From Gavia stellata (Eukaryota > Chordata > Aves > Gaviiformes > Gaviidae): a stretch of DNA of 64,000 nucleotides. The number at the start of each line of letters is the position of its first letter. Position 1 is the stretch's first letter. The position numbers were made by a program, and so were the translations under genes. The notes under the pieces were generated by a model. The model made no database searches. It worked only from the letters and a program-made list of their open reading frames with translations, and was not told the origin of the DNA. Below are positions 36,825-48,324 of the stretch, piece by piece. The DNA lies in assembly GCF_030936135.1 (NCBI RefSeq), contig NC_082610.1, positions 20,594,428-20,658,427 of the forward strand, given 5' to 3'.

Positions 36825-38914
36825 GACCGGGCAAGACGAGCAGGAACCGTTACTTGAACTGTTCCTACGCTCTGATGGCTTTTCCCTGGGCATCTGCTAC
36901 TGGCTATGATTGGAGATGATGCAGGACGAGGGGCGAGGGGTTAAGGGGTTGGGATTTACTCTGCAGAGATAGTCTTATGTTCCCTTATATTCACGTCTCT
37001 CCTGCTTTTGAGCTGTACTTATTTTCTGTCTGCTGCTGCCTCCTCCCCGACAGCACCATGAATATCCTCAAAGCAGGTGAATCGGTACCTGCCTGCTCAC
37101 CTAGATTAACACCAGCGTGTCCTTGGGTCCCTCCTCCCAAGCCAACCTGATCCCATCACAAAAAGCCAGTGGCTCCGGTGAAAAGCGGCGACATCTGCCT
37201 GAGCAGGAGTTGGGGAACCCTGGACCCACTGGGTCGACGTGCCAGGACCAAAGCACACAGCTCCCGGACCGAAGCCAAGAGGTTTGAGCGATGCCTCCCG
37301 GAGCTGGGCGGGACATGGATATAGATGGGTGCCGAGCACCTCCTGGTCCCATGGGAGCCTGGGAGATGCCCTTCAGCTCTGGTACCCCACTTGGACATGC
37401 AACACAGGCAGCTGCTGAATAGTGATGATGCTGCAAACAAAGCCATGGCAGAAGCACTGGAAATAGGAAAGATGGTTTAAGCTCCGTGATCCAGAATGGG
37501 AATAAATCGCATGTGGCAGGCAACAGCCCCAGCGCCCATTAAATAAACTATTCAAACCCTGCCAGCATCCCGGGATCCTTGCCGAGACAGGCGCGGTGCT
37601 TGGAGAGGGAAGGACCAGCTCCGCAGTTAGCACGTATAAGCCGGCCTGGGTGACAATCAGGGAGGCAACACCAGTTTGCACCAGCTGGGAATCTGGCCTG
37701 ATGCTTTGTAAACCACTGGCTCTGCCAGAAGGGCTGAGCCCCCGCCCCATGCGCCCCAGGGTGCTGCTCGAGGGCTTGCCTGGGTTACACACCTCCATGA
37801 GCGGGAGAAAAGGACTTCTGCTGCCTTCCTGCGAGGCTGAACCACTGCTGATGGTGTTGGGGGGCGACACCCAATAACACAACTGAACCTGGAGGTGCTC
37901 CCCACTGCACCGACACCTCAGAAGAGAGGGGAGCAGTGAGGCTGAGATTTGCGGAGCCGCTTGGTCCTCGTCTCCTCCGTCTGCGGTGAGCCGGGGCAGG
38001 GAAGGGCTGCAGCAGGGCAGATGGGGGCTGTGCCCTGGGGTAGGACACAGCTTGGGGCGTCTCGAAGGAAAGGATGGAGATTCTCACAGCCTTTCTGCCA
38101 GAGCCTCCCTGGGGGACTGTGCTGGCTCAAGCATCCAGTGGAAGACAGAAATCCTGCCAAGAGCTGCAAATGGAGGAGGAGTGCGTTTGCAGCTCTTCGC
38201 TATTTCCACATTGGCCCTGGATTGGCAGTGACTGAGTTGGATGATCAGGGTCTTGCTGGCAAAGCCCTCCTGCAGCCTGAACCCCTCCTGCAGCCCTGGT
38301 TCGACCTCCCACGTTGGCTCAGGGCAGGGTGGCAGTGATGGCAGAGCTGTCCCCATCAGGGCTCAGCGCCTGGCAGAGAGCAGACGCACACACACAAAGT
38401 TCCCCCCCTTGCACTTTTGGCCACCTTCCCAAATGCCAGCATGACACCGCAGCCCCTTTCCATCCTTGACCATCTGTGTTGGCAGCGCAGCCCCCTCTGG
38501 CTCGGGGCTGGCAGCATTCCCACGCAGGCGTCCCATGTGGCCCGTGCTCCAGAGCCTGGACACACGGACACATCACCCTCGGAGGGGGCACTGCCCAGCA
38601 CAGCCTGACCCGACATGTAGTGCTCCTGGAGCGTGGGCAACCAGCGCCTGAGAGCTGAGATGGGCAGGCTGGCTGCTGAGCTGGGGATTCAACAGACACC
38701 TGATCCTGCTGCAACCATAGGAGCAGGCAGGGCTTGTGTGGATAACCCCCTTCCCCTCCCCAAACCACCTCAATGCCGTTGGGCGTAGCAGGAGACAGGA
38801 TGGGGATACAGCCGGTTCTGCCATGCAATGAGACCCTTGGTCGGCTGAAGGGGGAAGCACGGAGAGTTACCCAGTGCCAGGAACGTGAGCCTGCAAACAC
38901 ACCTTGAACCCAAG
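36825..38914. other. Non-coding stretch, no gene recognised
   Basis: GC-rich DNA with overlapping chance frames on both strands and no splice-bounded exon that I could support. Confidence 0.45.
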
Positions 38915-39077
38915 CGGGTTGCCCAGGAAGGCTGTGGAACCTTCATCCTTGGTGTTCAACAGTCATCTGGACACGGTCCTGGGTACCTGGCTCTAGGTGG
39001 CCCTGCTGGAGGGGGGGGATTGGACCAGATTACCTCCAGAGGTCCCTTCCGACCTCAACCCGTCTGTGATTCCGTGA
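38915..39077 (+). mobile_element. CR1 LINE 3' fragment, diverged subfamily
   Basis: The order GGGTTGCCCAGGAAGGCTGTGGA, 'tggtgttcaacagtcatctggac', 'gattggaccagattacctccagaggtcccttcc', and terminal 'ctgtgattccgtga' follows the CR1 3' end. It differs from the younger copies in this window in the tail (GTCCCTTCCGACCT rather than GTCTTTTCCAACCT), so it belongs to another, older subfamily. Confidence 0.8.
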
Positions 39078-41035
39078 AGGGGTCGTGCTGCTTGCAGGAG
39101 AGCTTTGAGGTAGGAGAGGAAGCATCAGAGACCTGAGAGAAAAGGGGCAGGACTACAAGGGGGGCAAGAAGCTGAGGGTAGAGGAGAGGGCAGGGTATCC
39201 AGGGCCCAAGGTGAGGTATTCAGCCTCCACATCATGCTCTGTCAGGTGGGCCAGCACATCACGTTGGGGAAAGCTGCCAAGGAATAGATCTGTTGGGCTC
39301 AGCTCAAATATCACCCGTCTCTGCTACGAACCCATCTCTTAGCGCCTTCCATGCCCCCAGGCAGAAGAGGCGAAGAGGACACCAAGGGAAAGGCTGTGGC
39401 AGGGTCCTGTTGGGCACTTAAGAGTGATCCTGACTCTTAATGACATCCCTGCTCCCCTGCCTGGGCTTGTACCCTGCAGACCCTGCTCGACCTTAAGGTA
39501 AAGTTACCACTTTTTCCGCAGCAGCAAGGGCCTCTCCTCTCTTTTTCCATGCCACTAGTCCAATCCAAAGGTTTGTGTTTGGATTCCTGCGTCCCTTGGA
39601 CTGTTTGCAATCCAAAAAATCGGGATGGAGCAATAGCAGTTGAAAAGGGAAGGTAATACCTCTCTTTTTCTTTTTCAGAACCACCAAAACTGACACTAGG
39701 TAAAAGAAAAGGGATAGGACAAATCAGGGAAAAGAGAGTTTTTTAGCTTATATTCTTTTTTTTCCCCCTTTAAAAATTAATTTGTTAGTGATCATCCAGG
39801 GGAAAAAGATATTTGTTGCCTTGACCCCACCAGACCTGTGAATATTTTTAACTCCTGGCTATCCCTGTGAAGCCCCATCCGGGCAGGCAGCAGGAGCTAT
39901 CCCCTGCAAAGTCCCAGCAGCTCTTGGGACTGAGCTTCTGAACAGGGGAAGATGTGGTGACTAATCCAGGAAATCCCCTTCTCCGGGAGAAGACAACCCT
40001 GTCCTGATCCTGGCTGTTGTTCCTGGTGTGCAGCATTTTTCTCGTAAGGGCTGACAGGTCCGTACCCCGACCCTGGAAGATGCTCGCCTTGGCAAGACCA
40101 TGCAACATTAGCAGAGACATTCGGGTGGTCTGGAAACGCCACGCTCTGCTCTAACCCCTCCGCTCTCGAGGTGGGTATTGCTCCGGAGGGGGATCCATCA
40201 CCCCTGCCTTGTTACTAGCTCCATGTCTGATCCAGTAGCACGTGCTTCTCCTGCTGCGGCAGGATGGCGTGGAGCTCCCAACCGGACTGCTGCTGCCGGC
40301 ACATCCATCTCCCCCCGGGTCGCCCACCGCAGCGTGCGTCTTCCTCTTCTCACCGAGCGCCTTCCTCCTGGGGCAGATCTCCCAAAGGTTTTCATCTCTT
40401 GCTCCCATGGCAGTTCGGCCTTTGCTTTCCCTCTCCCTGAACCTGCCAACGATGTAGCTCCTTTACGTGGCAGGTGGTGCAGCCACGATCGCTCGTACCC
40501 TCGGTTAGTGTGTGCCCCGGCACAGCCCTGCTCTACGTGGGCTTGATCAGTCCAGGGCATGACCAGGAGACAGCACATGCTCAGCACCATCCCCACAGGC
40601 AGCATATCCGGGGCTGATGTGTTTTGGCTGGTGGGGAGAGAGGAGGTACCATGATACTTGCTTTCAGGCCCCCGTCACGGCTCTAGATATCCCCTGGGGT
40701 GTGGATGATGCTGGAGACAGGAGCCTGCAGCAGAAAGGTGGCCCAGGGCTGGAGAATGGACTGGGTTGGTGCTCGCTGCTGGGGAAGAAGGGGCTGATGC
40801 TGCCCCAGAGCAGCAGTAAGAATTTGGGCATTATGTCAGGCTCCCCGTGGGGAAAGGGCTGGGACAGAAGCAACGTGTGTTGGGTGGTGGCAGACATTGA
40901 GCCCTCATGGCCGCTGCTGTGAAGCCCCTTGCAACCTGCCAGGGTCTCCCAGCGCCATCCTGCCATCAGGAGGAGGGCCAAGATCCCTGCGGGGGGGGGG
41001 GGAAAGCCATGGAAGAGAGAGGAGCAGCAACAAAT
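39078..41035. other. Non-coding stretch, with G12 tract before a CR1
   Basis: No supported exon. A run of twelve G residues lies at 40991-41002, about 33 bp before the start of the next CR1 copy. Confidence 0.5.
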
Positions 41036-41532
41036 TCTTTGGGCCCCTCACTCCAAGAAGGACATTGAGGTGCTGGAGCGTGTCCAGAGAAGGGCGACGG
41101 AGCTGGTGAGGGGTCTGGAGCACAAGTGTGATGAGGAGCGGCTGAGGGAGCTGGGGTTGTTCAGTCTGGAGAAGAGGAGGCTGAGGGGAGACCTCATCGC
41201 TCTCTGCAACCACCTGAAAGGGGGTTGTGGTGAGGTGGGTGTTGGTCTCTTCTCCCAAGTGACGAGTGATAGGACAAGAGGAAATGGCCTCAAGTTGCGC
41301 CAGGGGAGGTTTAGACTGGATATTAGGAAGAATTTCTTTCCTGAGAGAGTGGTGAAGCATTGGAAGAGGCTGCCCAGGGAGGTGGTGGAGTCACCATCCC
41401 TGGAGGTGTTCAAGGAACGTGTGGACGTGACACTGCGGGACATGGTTGAGTGGGCATGGTGGGGTTGGGTTGATGGTTGGACTTGATGATCTTACAGGTC
41501 TTTTCCAAGCTTAGTGATTCTGTGATTCTGTG
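41036..41532 (+). mobile_element. CR1 LINE, 5'-truncated, sense on plus strand
   Basis: Nearly 500 bp of CR1 runs from 'tttgggcccctcactccaagaagg' to two terminal ATTCTGTG copies. The ORF2 C-terminus is uninterrupted from about 41045 to 41486, with [38 protein letters not shown] and [19 protein letters not shown]. It covers the same part of CR1 as the copy at 19534-20051, in the opposite orientation. Confidence 0.95.
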
Positions 41533-41972
41533 AAATGTAAACCCTGCCCAGCTTGCACCGCTCTTCCAGCAAGGTCCTGCCCGGGAGGTACCAGGATGCC
41601 TGCAACTGCTCACAGGCGGTGGGCGGAGCTGGGTGAGAACCAGAAGGGCAGGGGAAGAAGGATGGAAGAGATGAAGGTGGGGATAAAGGGGAGAGAAGTG
41701 GCAGAGAGCTTAACAGAGCTGGGCTGGGAGAGGACTGGTTTCAGACTGGTAGACCTGGCAGCAGGGACTCGCCCAGCGGCGCTGGGGAGCACAGCACCCA
41801 GGAAGCTCTGCCTGCTCTGCTGGCCTCTAGAGATGAGACGTCCCTGGTCTACAGGGAGGAGAAGCTGGAACTCAAGCCATGCATGGTCTAGAGCCTGTTT
41901 GCAGCTTGCAGCTATGGCCTGTGACAAAGATCATCTCTTTAAGACATGCTGGGATTGCATGTAGCATCATCA

Positions 41973-42010
41973 GATGCCCTATAGCACCACTGATGCCCTA
42001 TAGCACCACG
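41973..42010. repeat. 19-bp tandem duplication
   Basis: GATGCCCTATAGCACCACT is repeated twice head to tail with one final-base difference. Confidence 0.9.
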
Positions 42011-42996
42011 GCTTTCCAGTGCCGAGGCAAGGGTCAGGGATGTTCCCCATTACATTTTGTGGGCATTGCAGGTTTCCTAAGGAAGTATTTCCAAATAAAT
42101 CAAAGTCGTACGTGATAAAGCAAGCCACTACCAGCATAGCGCGTCTAGAGGCATCACACGAGGCCAGCACGCTGGATGCTGGAGAAGGTAAAAAAGAAAA
42201 TGTTGAGCCCACTGTGTGCCAAATACCTCCCAAACGCTCTGGAGCTGCTTGGGTTTGGTTTCTGAGTCTTTTTACTTTTAAAAGTCACACTTGTGAGACT
42301 CTCTTCTTCCCTCTAGCGTCCATTTCAAGATGTTCCTCTTGCTCTTCACATTCAGCTAAAGCGGCGGCTTGCCTGGTTGCACGTGCAATCACTCCCTTCC
42401 TCAGGCGCAGGTTTTACATTTATAAATGATACCGCAACTCGCCATCCAGGAACCCAACAATTTATTTTTCTGGTTTATGCTGGGCCATGCAGGAAGATCC
42501 CCTTGCAAGGCTGTCATCCCCTGGCATGCTTAAAAAATTATCTCCATTAGTCCCTTAATTTCAGCACGATCATGCTGAGCTCCAGCTGGGTGCAAGGTGC
42601 AGGTGCAATGAGGTTTTTGATGGCAATGGGGAGAGGCCGTGCCCGTGGTGGACGCCTTGTTTGAGGGACGCGTCAGAACAAGGCCCTGCCTGTGTAAGAC
42701 TGTGCTACGCCTCCTCTCAGATCACACGATTTGTCCTTGGGCCGTGGGAAACCTGTGCAGAGCTGAAAAATCCCTCCACTGCCCCTAAGGTTTGGTCAAG
42801 GCTGTCTGCGGAAGGTTGTCTTTCTTCTAGTGACAGCAAGAGACCTCCTGGGCAGGATCTCCACTACTTGGGTCACCTTCCAAATAGCTGGACTGGTTTC
42901 TAAAAGTCCAGCCAGTATTTCCCTCTTTGGGGACAGAGATGACAGACATCCCTCTCTTGTGGGGACCGGGCAGCAGACCTGCCCTCCCATATGCAT

Positions 42997-43040
42997 CTGC
43001 AGTGGGCCAGCTCTCCACCTGCAGCGGGCCAGCTCTCCAC
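42997..43040. repeat. 22-bp tandem duplication
   Basis: Two adjacent copies of CTGCAG(T/C)GGGCCAGCTCTCCAC differ at one base, and a third partial copy (CTGCAGCACCAGCTC) follows. Confidence 0.9.
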
Positions 43041-43154
43041 CTGCAGCACCAGCTCACAGTCTGTGGTGGCACCCTGAATTTAGTCCCGGACAACCCCTCC
43101 TTGCTGTCCCGCAGCCGCCCTGCCCTGCCTGCCCCCCTGCCCGCGCCTCCCTGG

Positions 43155-43194
43155 AAGGTCCAGAAGGTCCCCAAAAGGTCCAGAAGGTCCCCAG
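43155..43194. repeat. 20-bp tandem duplication
   Basis: AAGGTCCAGAAGGTCCCCAA is present twice in tandem. The unit itself contains an internal AAGGTCC repeat. Confidence 0.85.
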
Positions 43195-43699
43195 CGGTCA
43201 CACGCTCCCGGGCCATCTCCACTCTTCAAGGCTGGTCCTTTGCCTCAGCCTGGAGAGGAAAGACGTTTGCCTTCACATTTCCAGTGTCCCCCGGGGGAAC
43301 TTTAGAAGGGCAAGATGCTGCCAACAAAAAAACATGGCCAGGATACTGTGGCATACCAAGAAAGCTATCGCAGGGCAGGATTCATCTCACCTGGCATGGG
43401 ATGGTACCAAGCAGACATCTAAGCTGTCTCAAACCCTGTTTTATCAATGGAGAGACTGGCACTACTGCAGCATGAACCATCTGACTAATGACACCCCAGA
43501 AGTGTCCGTGTCCTACCACGGGTGCAGACACTGCCCATGGCAATGAGCCCCAGCACGTTGCGCTCTGAACACGGTAGCAAGCCAAGGAACCGTGTAGGAA
43601 ATGATCCTGAGCAGACCTGGCGTTTGTATGTATTTGAAGAGAAGGCGTGCATGAGACTTTCCCTCCTGAACATCTCCTGGACTTTCTCCTCCTCGGCAG

Positions 43700-43776
43700 C
43701 CAAAGAAAGTATCTCCTCTTCATCAAGCGATGAAGATGAATTTGTTCCAAGCGCAAAGCAACCCCAAGTCTTCATC
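43700..43776 (+). CDS. Possible exon of an unrecognised plus-strand gene
   Basis: A strong polypyrimidine acceptor (CTTTCTCCTCCTCGGCAG, ending 43699) and an excellent donor (ATC then GTGAGTAAG at 43777) enclose 77 bp: two bases of a split codon and 25 open codons ending in phase 0. The peptide is Ser- and acid-rich, KESISSSSSDEDEFVP then SAKQPQVFI, and resembles a disordered casein-kinase-2-type segment. No family is recognised. It points toward the 3' end of LRRC56, the orientation expected of a convergent neighbour. The exon is short and could be fortuitous. Confidence 0.3.
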
Positions 43777-46700
43777 GTGAGTAAGTAATGGCCTCGGTAA
43801 CAAGCACGACAGCCGTGAGCTCTGTGCAGGAGGTGGGCTGTGCACACAGCTACGATGGGGACACAGGACAGGGTGAGCATGCCCTTTGGCCTGTCCCCAG
43901 ATGGGACACTCAGGTCCCCGCGACAGGCTGGGCTGTGCAGAGCCAGGAGGTGCAGAACGCGATCCAAGTCTGACCAGGAGCCACCTTCACTTGTCAGGGC
44001 CCATTTGTTTGGGTGGGAATGCCATCCCGGACACGCTCCCTTCAGGAGGAGGAAGGATTTTTAGACGCTGAAATAACTGGCTGGCTGGCACGCAGCTCCC
44101 TGCTTCTTTCTCCGATTATTTTTTAAAGCTCTGGCTGAGCGGAGCCTTTCAGTATGCAGGGTCACACCAGCCACTCCAGCAGAGCTGCTCGCGGGACACC
44201 AGCTAAGTGATGCTGAGAGCCTCCTGGACAGACCGTGCTTCTGCTAATGCCCAAGCATCATCACTTTGGGCCCAATCCCTTTGCTCCAAGCCCTATTCCC
44301 TGCAGGGCAGCTGCCCCCAGATAACCACCCCCTCCTTAGCAGCCTGCGCTGATGGAACTTAGCTCCTGACAGAAAACTTTTCCCCGCGGTGCTGATTTAT
44401 TAATAGGTGAGGGGGGAGCAGTGGAGCAGTTCTCGTCCCTCTCTCCTGCTTACACACTAGATATCAATTTGGCAGCTGGCAGCAAATCCCATTAAGGCAG
44501 CAAGATACTTAAAGGCATCAGCAGCTTCAGGCCCATTACAAGAACGAGGAGATGGACCCTGGTAAAGTGTATCTGAAACCGGTTGCATCCAACTGGAGAC
44601 AAGGATCCTACCGACATAAATATTAATAGAGTTTGCAAAGGCGGGGATGGGAATAAGCTCATTCATTAAGTGCCTTTGTCCGTATTCAAGGGACCAACAC
44701 AGGATTTTAACAGAGGAAACAGCGACAAGAAAACCCACAATGAAACTCCCCATGTGTTTCCCTTTTGGGCCAAGAGAATCGAATTCACGGGTAGCCCATC
44801 ATGCCTGACATTTCCGAATGAGCCTATTAAAGCCCTGGCTGGCTTTTATGTTTTCTAGATGAAAAAGGTGGAAAGTGGATGAGCAGAGGCTAAAACCAGA
44901 GCAGTAATTTCCTCTGTGAATCTGTTATAGCTGTGCAGATCTGATCTGCAACAGCCCTGTTTATTTTTCTTGTCCGGGAAACCGTGACAGAGAACAGCGT
45001 GGCAGCTCTGGGAAACCTTGAGGTGCCCCCGCTACCGGCAGAGAGGAGACTACCAGCCCTTCTTCCCCGTTAGGTCAGGCTGTGGTTGCAAGCTTGCTCT
45101 CTTAACAAGCCTCCCTGCTGCTCCATGCACGACAGCCTGTCACTGGGTCCCGTTACGCATTTAGCTTCAGAGAACATACTCTTGCACGTACCACTCAGCA
45201 GGTCAGGTCGCCCAGAAAGGACGCAACGAAGGTGGCACGCAAAAAACCCATGCCACTGACAGAGCTGTCCGCCAATGCTTCGCTCTGCTACCTGCTAAGC
45301 TTTCATGTGCTGAGAACTAATTAGTTTTCCTCCGCTCCCTCTGCCAAAACCGTATTAACAAGATGAGTGCATGACGGAGGGAAGTCAGATTCCTGCCGGT
45401 GCCGCTGCTATGCTGCCAAGTCGCTTCGCCTTCCTCTCTGCATGCATGAAACTAGTCTGTATCCTGCTGGGTAACACAGCTGGAGATTCACCTCGGGAAA
45501 GCAACGCCCAAGAGTCAAGCACAGGCGCTTCGCCGAGCATGGGAGCACCCTTCTCTGGCCTCCTGCCCTGTGCGCTGGGCAGTGCAGCTTGAGATCGAGC
45601 ACGCCTCCCAGATAAGCATGGGGTGTCCTGCCCGCAAGGTCCACCTGAGAGCAGAGCTTTTGCTTTCCTGCATGTAGCCCAGAGGTTCAAATGAGGAGAG
45701 TGGCACCAAGATGCCCCAGGGCCCCCAGCTCCTGTCATCGCCGCTTTCTGCTGCAAGGCAGTGCCATGAAAGCCGCAGTGCTCACGCCATCCGTTTGCTC
45801 CTCAGGCCTTCAAGTCAGCTCCGGCCACTAGATCCTCACGGTGGCATTGCCAGGACACAAGAGCATGTGGCTTCCAGCCCATCTTACATACCCATCCCTA
45901 CTGATACGTACCTGAGAAGGTGCTGGGGCACCAGCACCGGTCACCCGACCGGTCAATAGGTAGAGTAGGCACCTTCTCCTGTCTCTGTACACACGTGCCA
46001 CGCCGCTACATGGCACGCGCCTGCCTTGGTTCGGCCATCACGGGGACAGAGTCGGCTAGCAAGGGGTGGGGTGGCTGTTTTGAAGGTCACGCACCGCCTG
46101 CACCCCGAGAGTTATCACTGGGGTGCCTGAAGGGAAGTTAAAACACAAAACCCCAAGTTAAATGGTTTTGATGAAGCCCTCAGTGACTCGTACTTCCCAC
46201 ACATGAGGGCAGAGCTATTTTTCATTTCCCCAAGCCCTCTCCGCCACCACGGAGAAGCTCCTTGCCCCACGCACGTACAGAGCCAAGTTGTGTTTGCCGC
46301 GAGACGAGCTCACAGGTGCTTTTGAGATACTTTCCAGCTCCCTACCCAAGAGTTTTGCATCTGCAGATGCACACGTGCAGACCCATCTAGCTGCCCCAGT
46401 TTCCACGCACAAAAACTCACTTATGCTTTTTTTCCCCCCTCCGCCCCTTTGAAATCAAAGATGCAAATTGAGAAGGAGGTTCTGAATATTTGGAGGAGAC
46501 AGCCCTACCCACCACCCACTGATACGACCCGGACTATAGAGAAGGGCCTGATTGTCAGCAGTGCTGACTGCCAGCGAGGGCTGCAGACTTCAAGCAGGCG
46601 GGGAGGGTGCAGAGCATGTCCGAAAACTATGCTGCCACTTTCTTCTTTCTTTTACAAGGTCAGATTTTTTTTTTGGTGATGGTCACGGTCAGCGACGCTG

Positions 46701-48131
46701 GCAAAAAGTCAATTTTAGGAGCCTGTTTAAGGACACAGGCACTGTTGTTGGGTGACATCTGACGGGAAATCCTGCCTGCATCCATAGTATTGCACACAAT
46801 CACACGCCACATAGTTTTTAATGATTTTTGATGGATGATTTCCTCTAGGACTCACCAAAACTAGGCAAACTAGCTTCAAGCTCCAAACTAATTTGTAGGA
46901 GAAAGTGGTGCAAGTATCCATGATGAACCAAAGTCTTGGAGCTTTCTCTATTATTCTACTGCTCTACATTAAGCTGACCAGCAGAAAGAAGACATAAACC
47001 AATTCATTAACTCATTATGTAATTACTGTTTTATCAACTGATTTAAAAACATATATCTAACACAGTAGCTTACACTGGAAAAAAATGTGATGACACTTGG
47101 TTTCGGACTGCATACATCAATAAAGTTGTAAGGCGCAGTCGTTTGGATCAGCATCTCACAGTCTGCAGTTTCTAAAACAGATGTTCTGAATCTCTCCCGA
47201 ATATAAAGCAAATGCCCTATTGAAAAAACAAGACATTATTCCCTTACATCCCTGCCTTGTCATATGCAATTGGAAAGTCTATTTGAGCTAAAAAAACTAG
47301 AGGTGGGACTTTAAAGGCACACGCGGGGGATGCTCTGACACCTGCTCACGGAGGTCAGCTCTGCTCATGAAATTCCGGGACGCAATGTCTATCCATCGGA
47401 AGTGACAGAAATCCTTCCAGGTAGCTACAGAGCAAACAAACACGTTAATATTGGGATGAGCCACTTGGTCAGCATTCACTCCCATGGCGATGCAAGCAAC
47501 AAGAACCTCGGATGCCTGTGAATGGGGTGAGCTCCTGCGGGGGCATCAGCTCCGAAAGCACCCAGCCGTCCTGGGCTCTCCCTCGGGCAACGCACCCCTC
47601 CCTTACAACCCGCTCTGCTCAATGCTTCCTCTCAAGCCCTTGGCTTCGTCCCTTGCACGTTAAACATCCAGGACTGCAAAAGATACGCCGCGGGGCTGCT
47701 GTTAGGTCAGGCGGCTGAGCGTGAGGGGGAATGCCCTGTGTCCCTCCTCTCCTCCAGCCCGCTCCGCAACCCGCAGGCTCCACGCTCTGCTTGGCTCAGT
47801 GTCCCTGCGTGACTCGCAGAGCTGGGCATGGCGTGGAGGAGAGGAAATACGTTAGGACTTGTTCTGCTTTAGTGCATGATGGCTGCAAAAATAACCATGT
47901 TTTTCTGTAATAAGAGGTTGATTAGCTCTTCTGTTGATCAGCGGGTGCTCTTTAAAGAAAGCATTTCTGGACCAGCTGTAGCCTTAATTGAGGCAAATCA
48001 TGTCATTTGTTTGAACTGCTCTACTTGCACAGCTCTGCGTTTAGCTGGCGGAAAAAGCTGAAAGACAGCATCGATCCTTCAAGATCGTGCTGCGTACATG
48101 GCTCCAACACACACTGCCACCTGGGTATCTT
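43777..48131. other. Region downstream of LRRC56, probably its 3' UTR plus intergenic DNA
   Basis: The LRRC56 3' UTR should begin at 48131 and run leftward. I did not find a clear minus-strand AATAAA close to the stop; an ATTAAA on minus (46817-46822) is distant. Two exon-like frames (44691-44858 plus, 47342-47424 minus) are discussed in the findings. Confidence 0.45.
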
Positions 48132-48324
48132 CTAGGACTGGGGATTTTTGTCCTGAGGTGTTGTTGAGGCAGTGGGTCTGTCCGGCAACGACGGCAGGAT
48201 GGCCCTGGCAGTCAGGGGCCAAGCGGCGTTCATCAGCCCAAACTTCTCCGAGGCTTTTGTGGATGAGCAGACAGCTGTCTGGTGGTGGTTGATCTCTCCA
48301 GGAGGACTCTCATCCGTGATGGGC
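48132..48324 (-). CDS. LRRC56: LRRC56 terminal coding exon
   Basis: A strong acceptor (TTTCTCTCTTGTCCTTAG) is followed by one base that completes Arg with the preceding exon's two-base overhang, then 63 codons and a TAG stop at 48132-48134. The peptide includes [18 protein letters not shown] and ends [13 protein letters not shown] cannot match it to a mammalian segment, so the call rests on the splice signal, exact phase fit and lack of stops. The C-terminus of this protein is poorly conserved between classes. Confidence 0.72.

Noticed and set aside
38319..38900. 193-codon minus-strand frame
   Set aside because: Trp/Cys/Pro-rich translation of GC-rich DNA with overlapping open frames on both strands.
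42830..43546. 238-codon plus-strand frame
   Set aside because: It spans two tandem duplications, has no domain or supported splice sites, and a second plus frame of 182 codons overlaps it.
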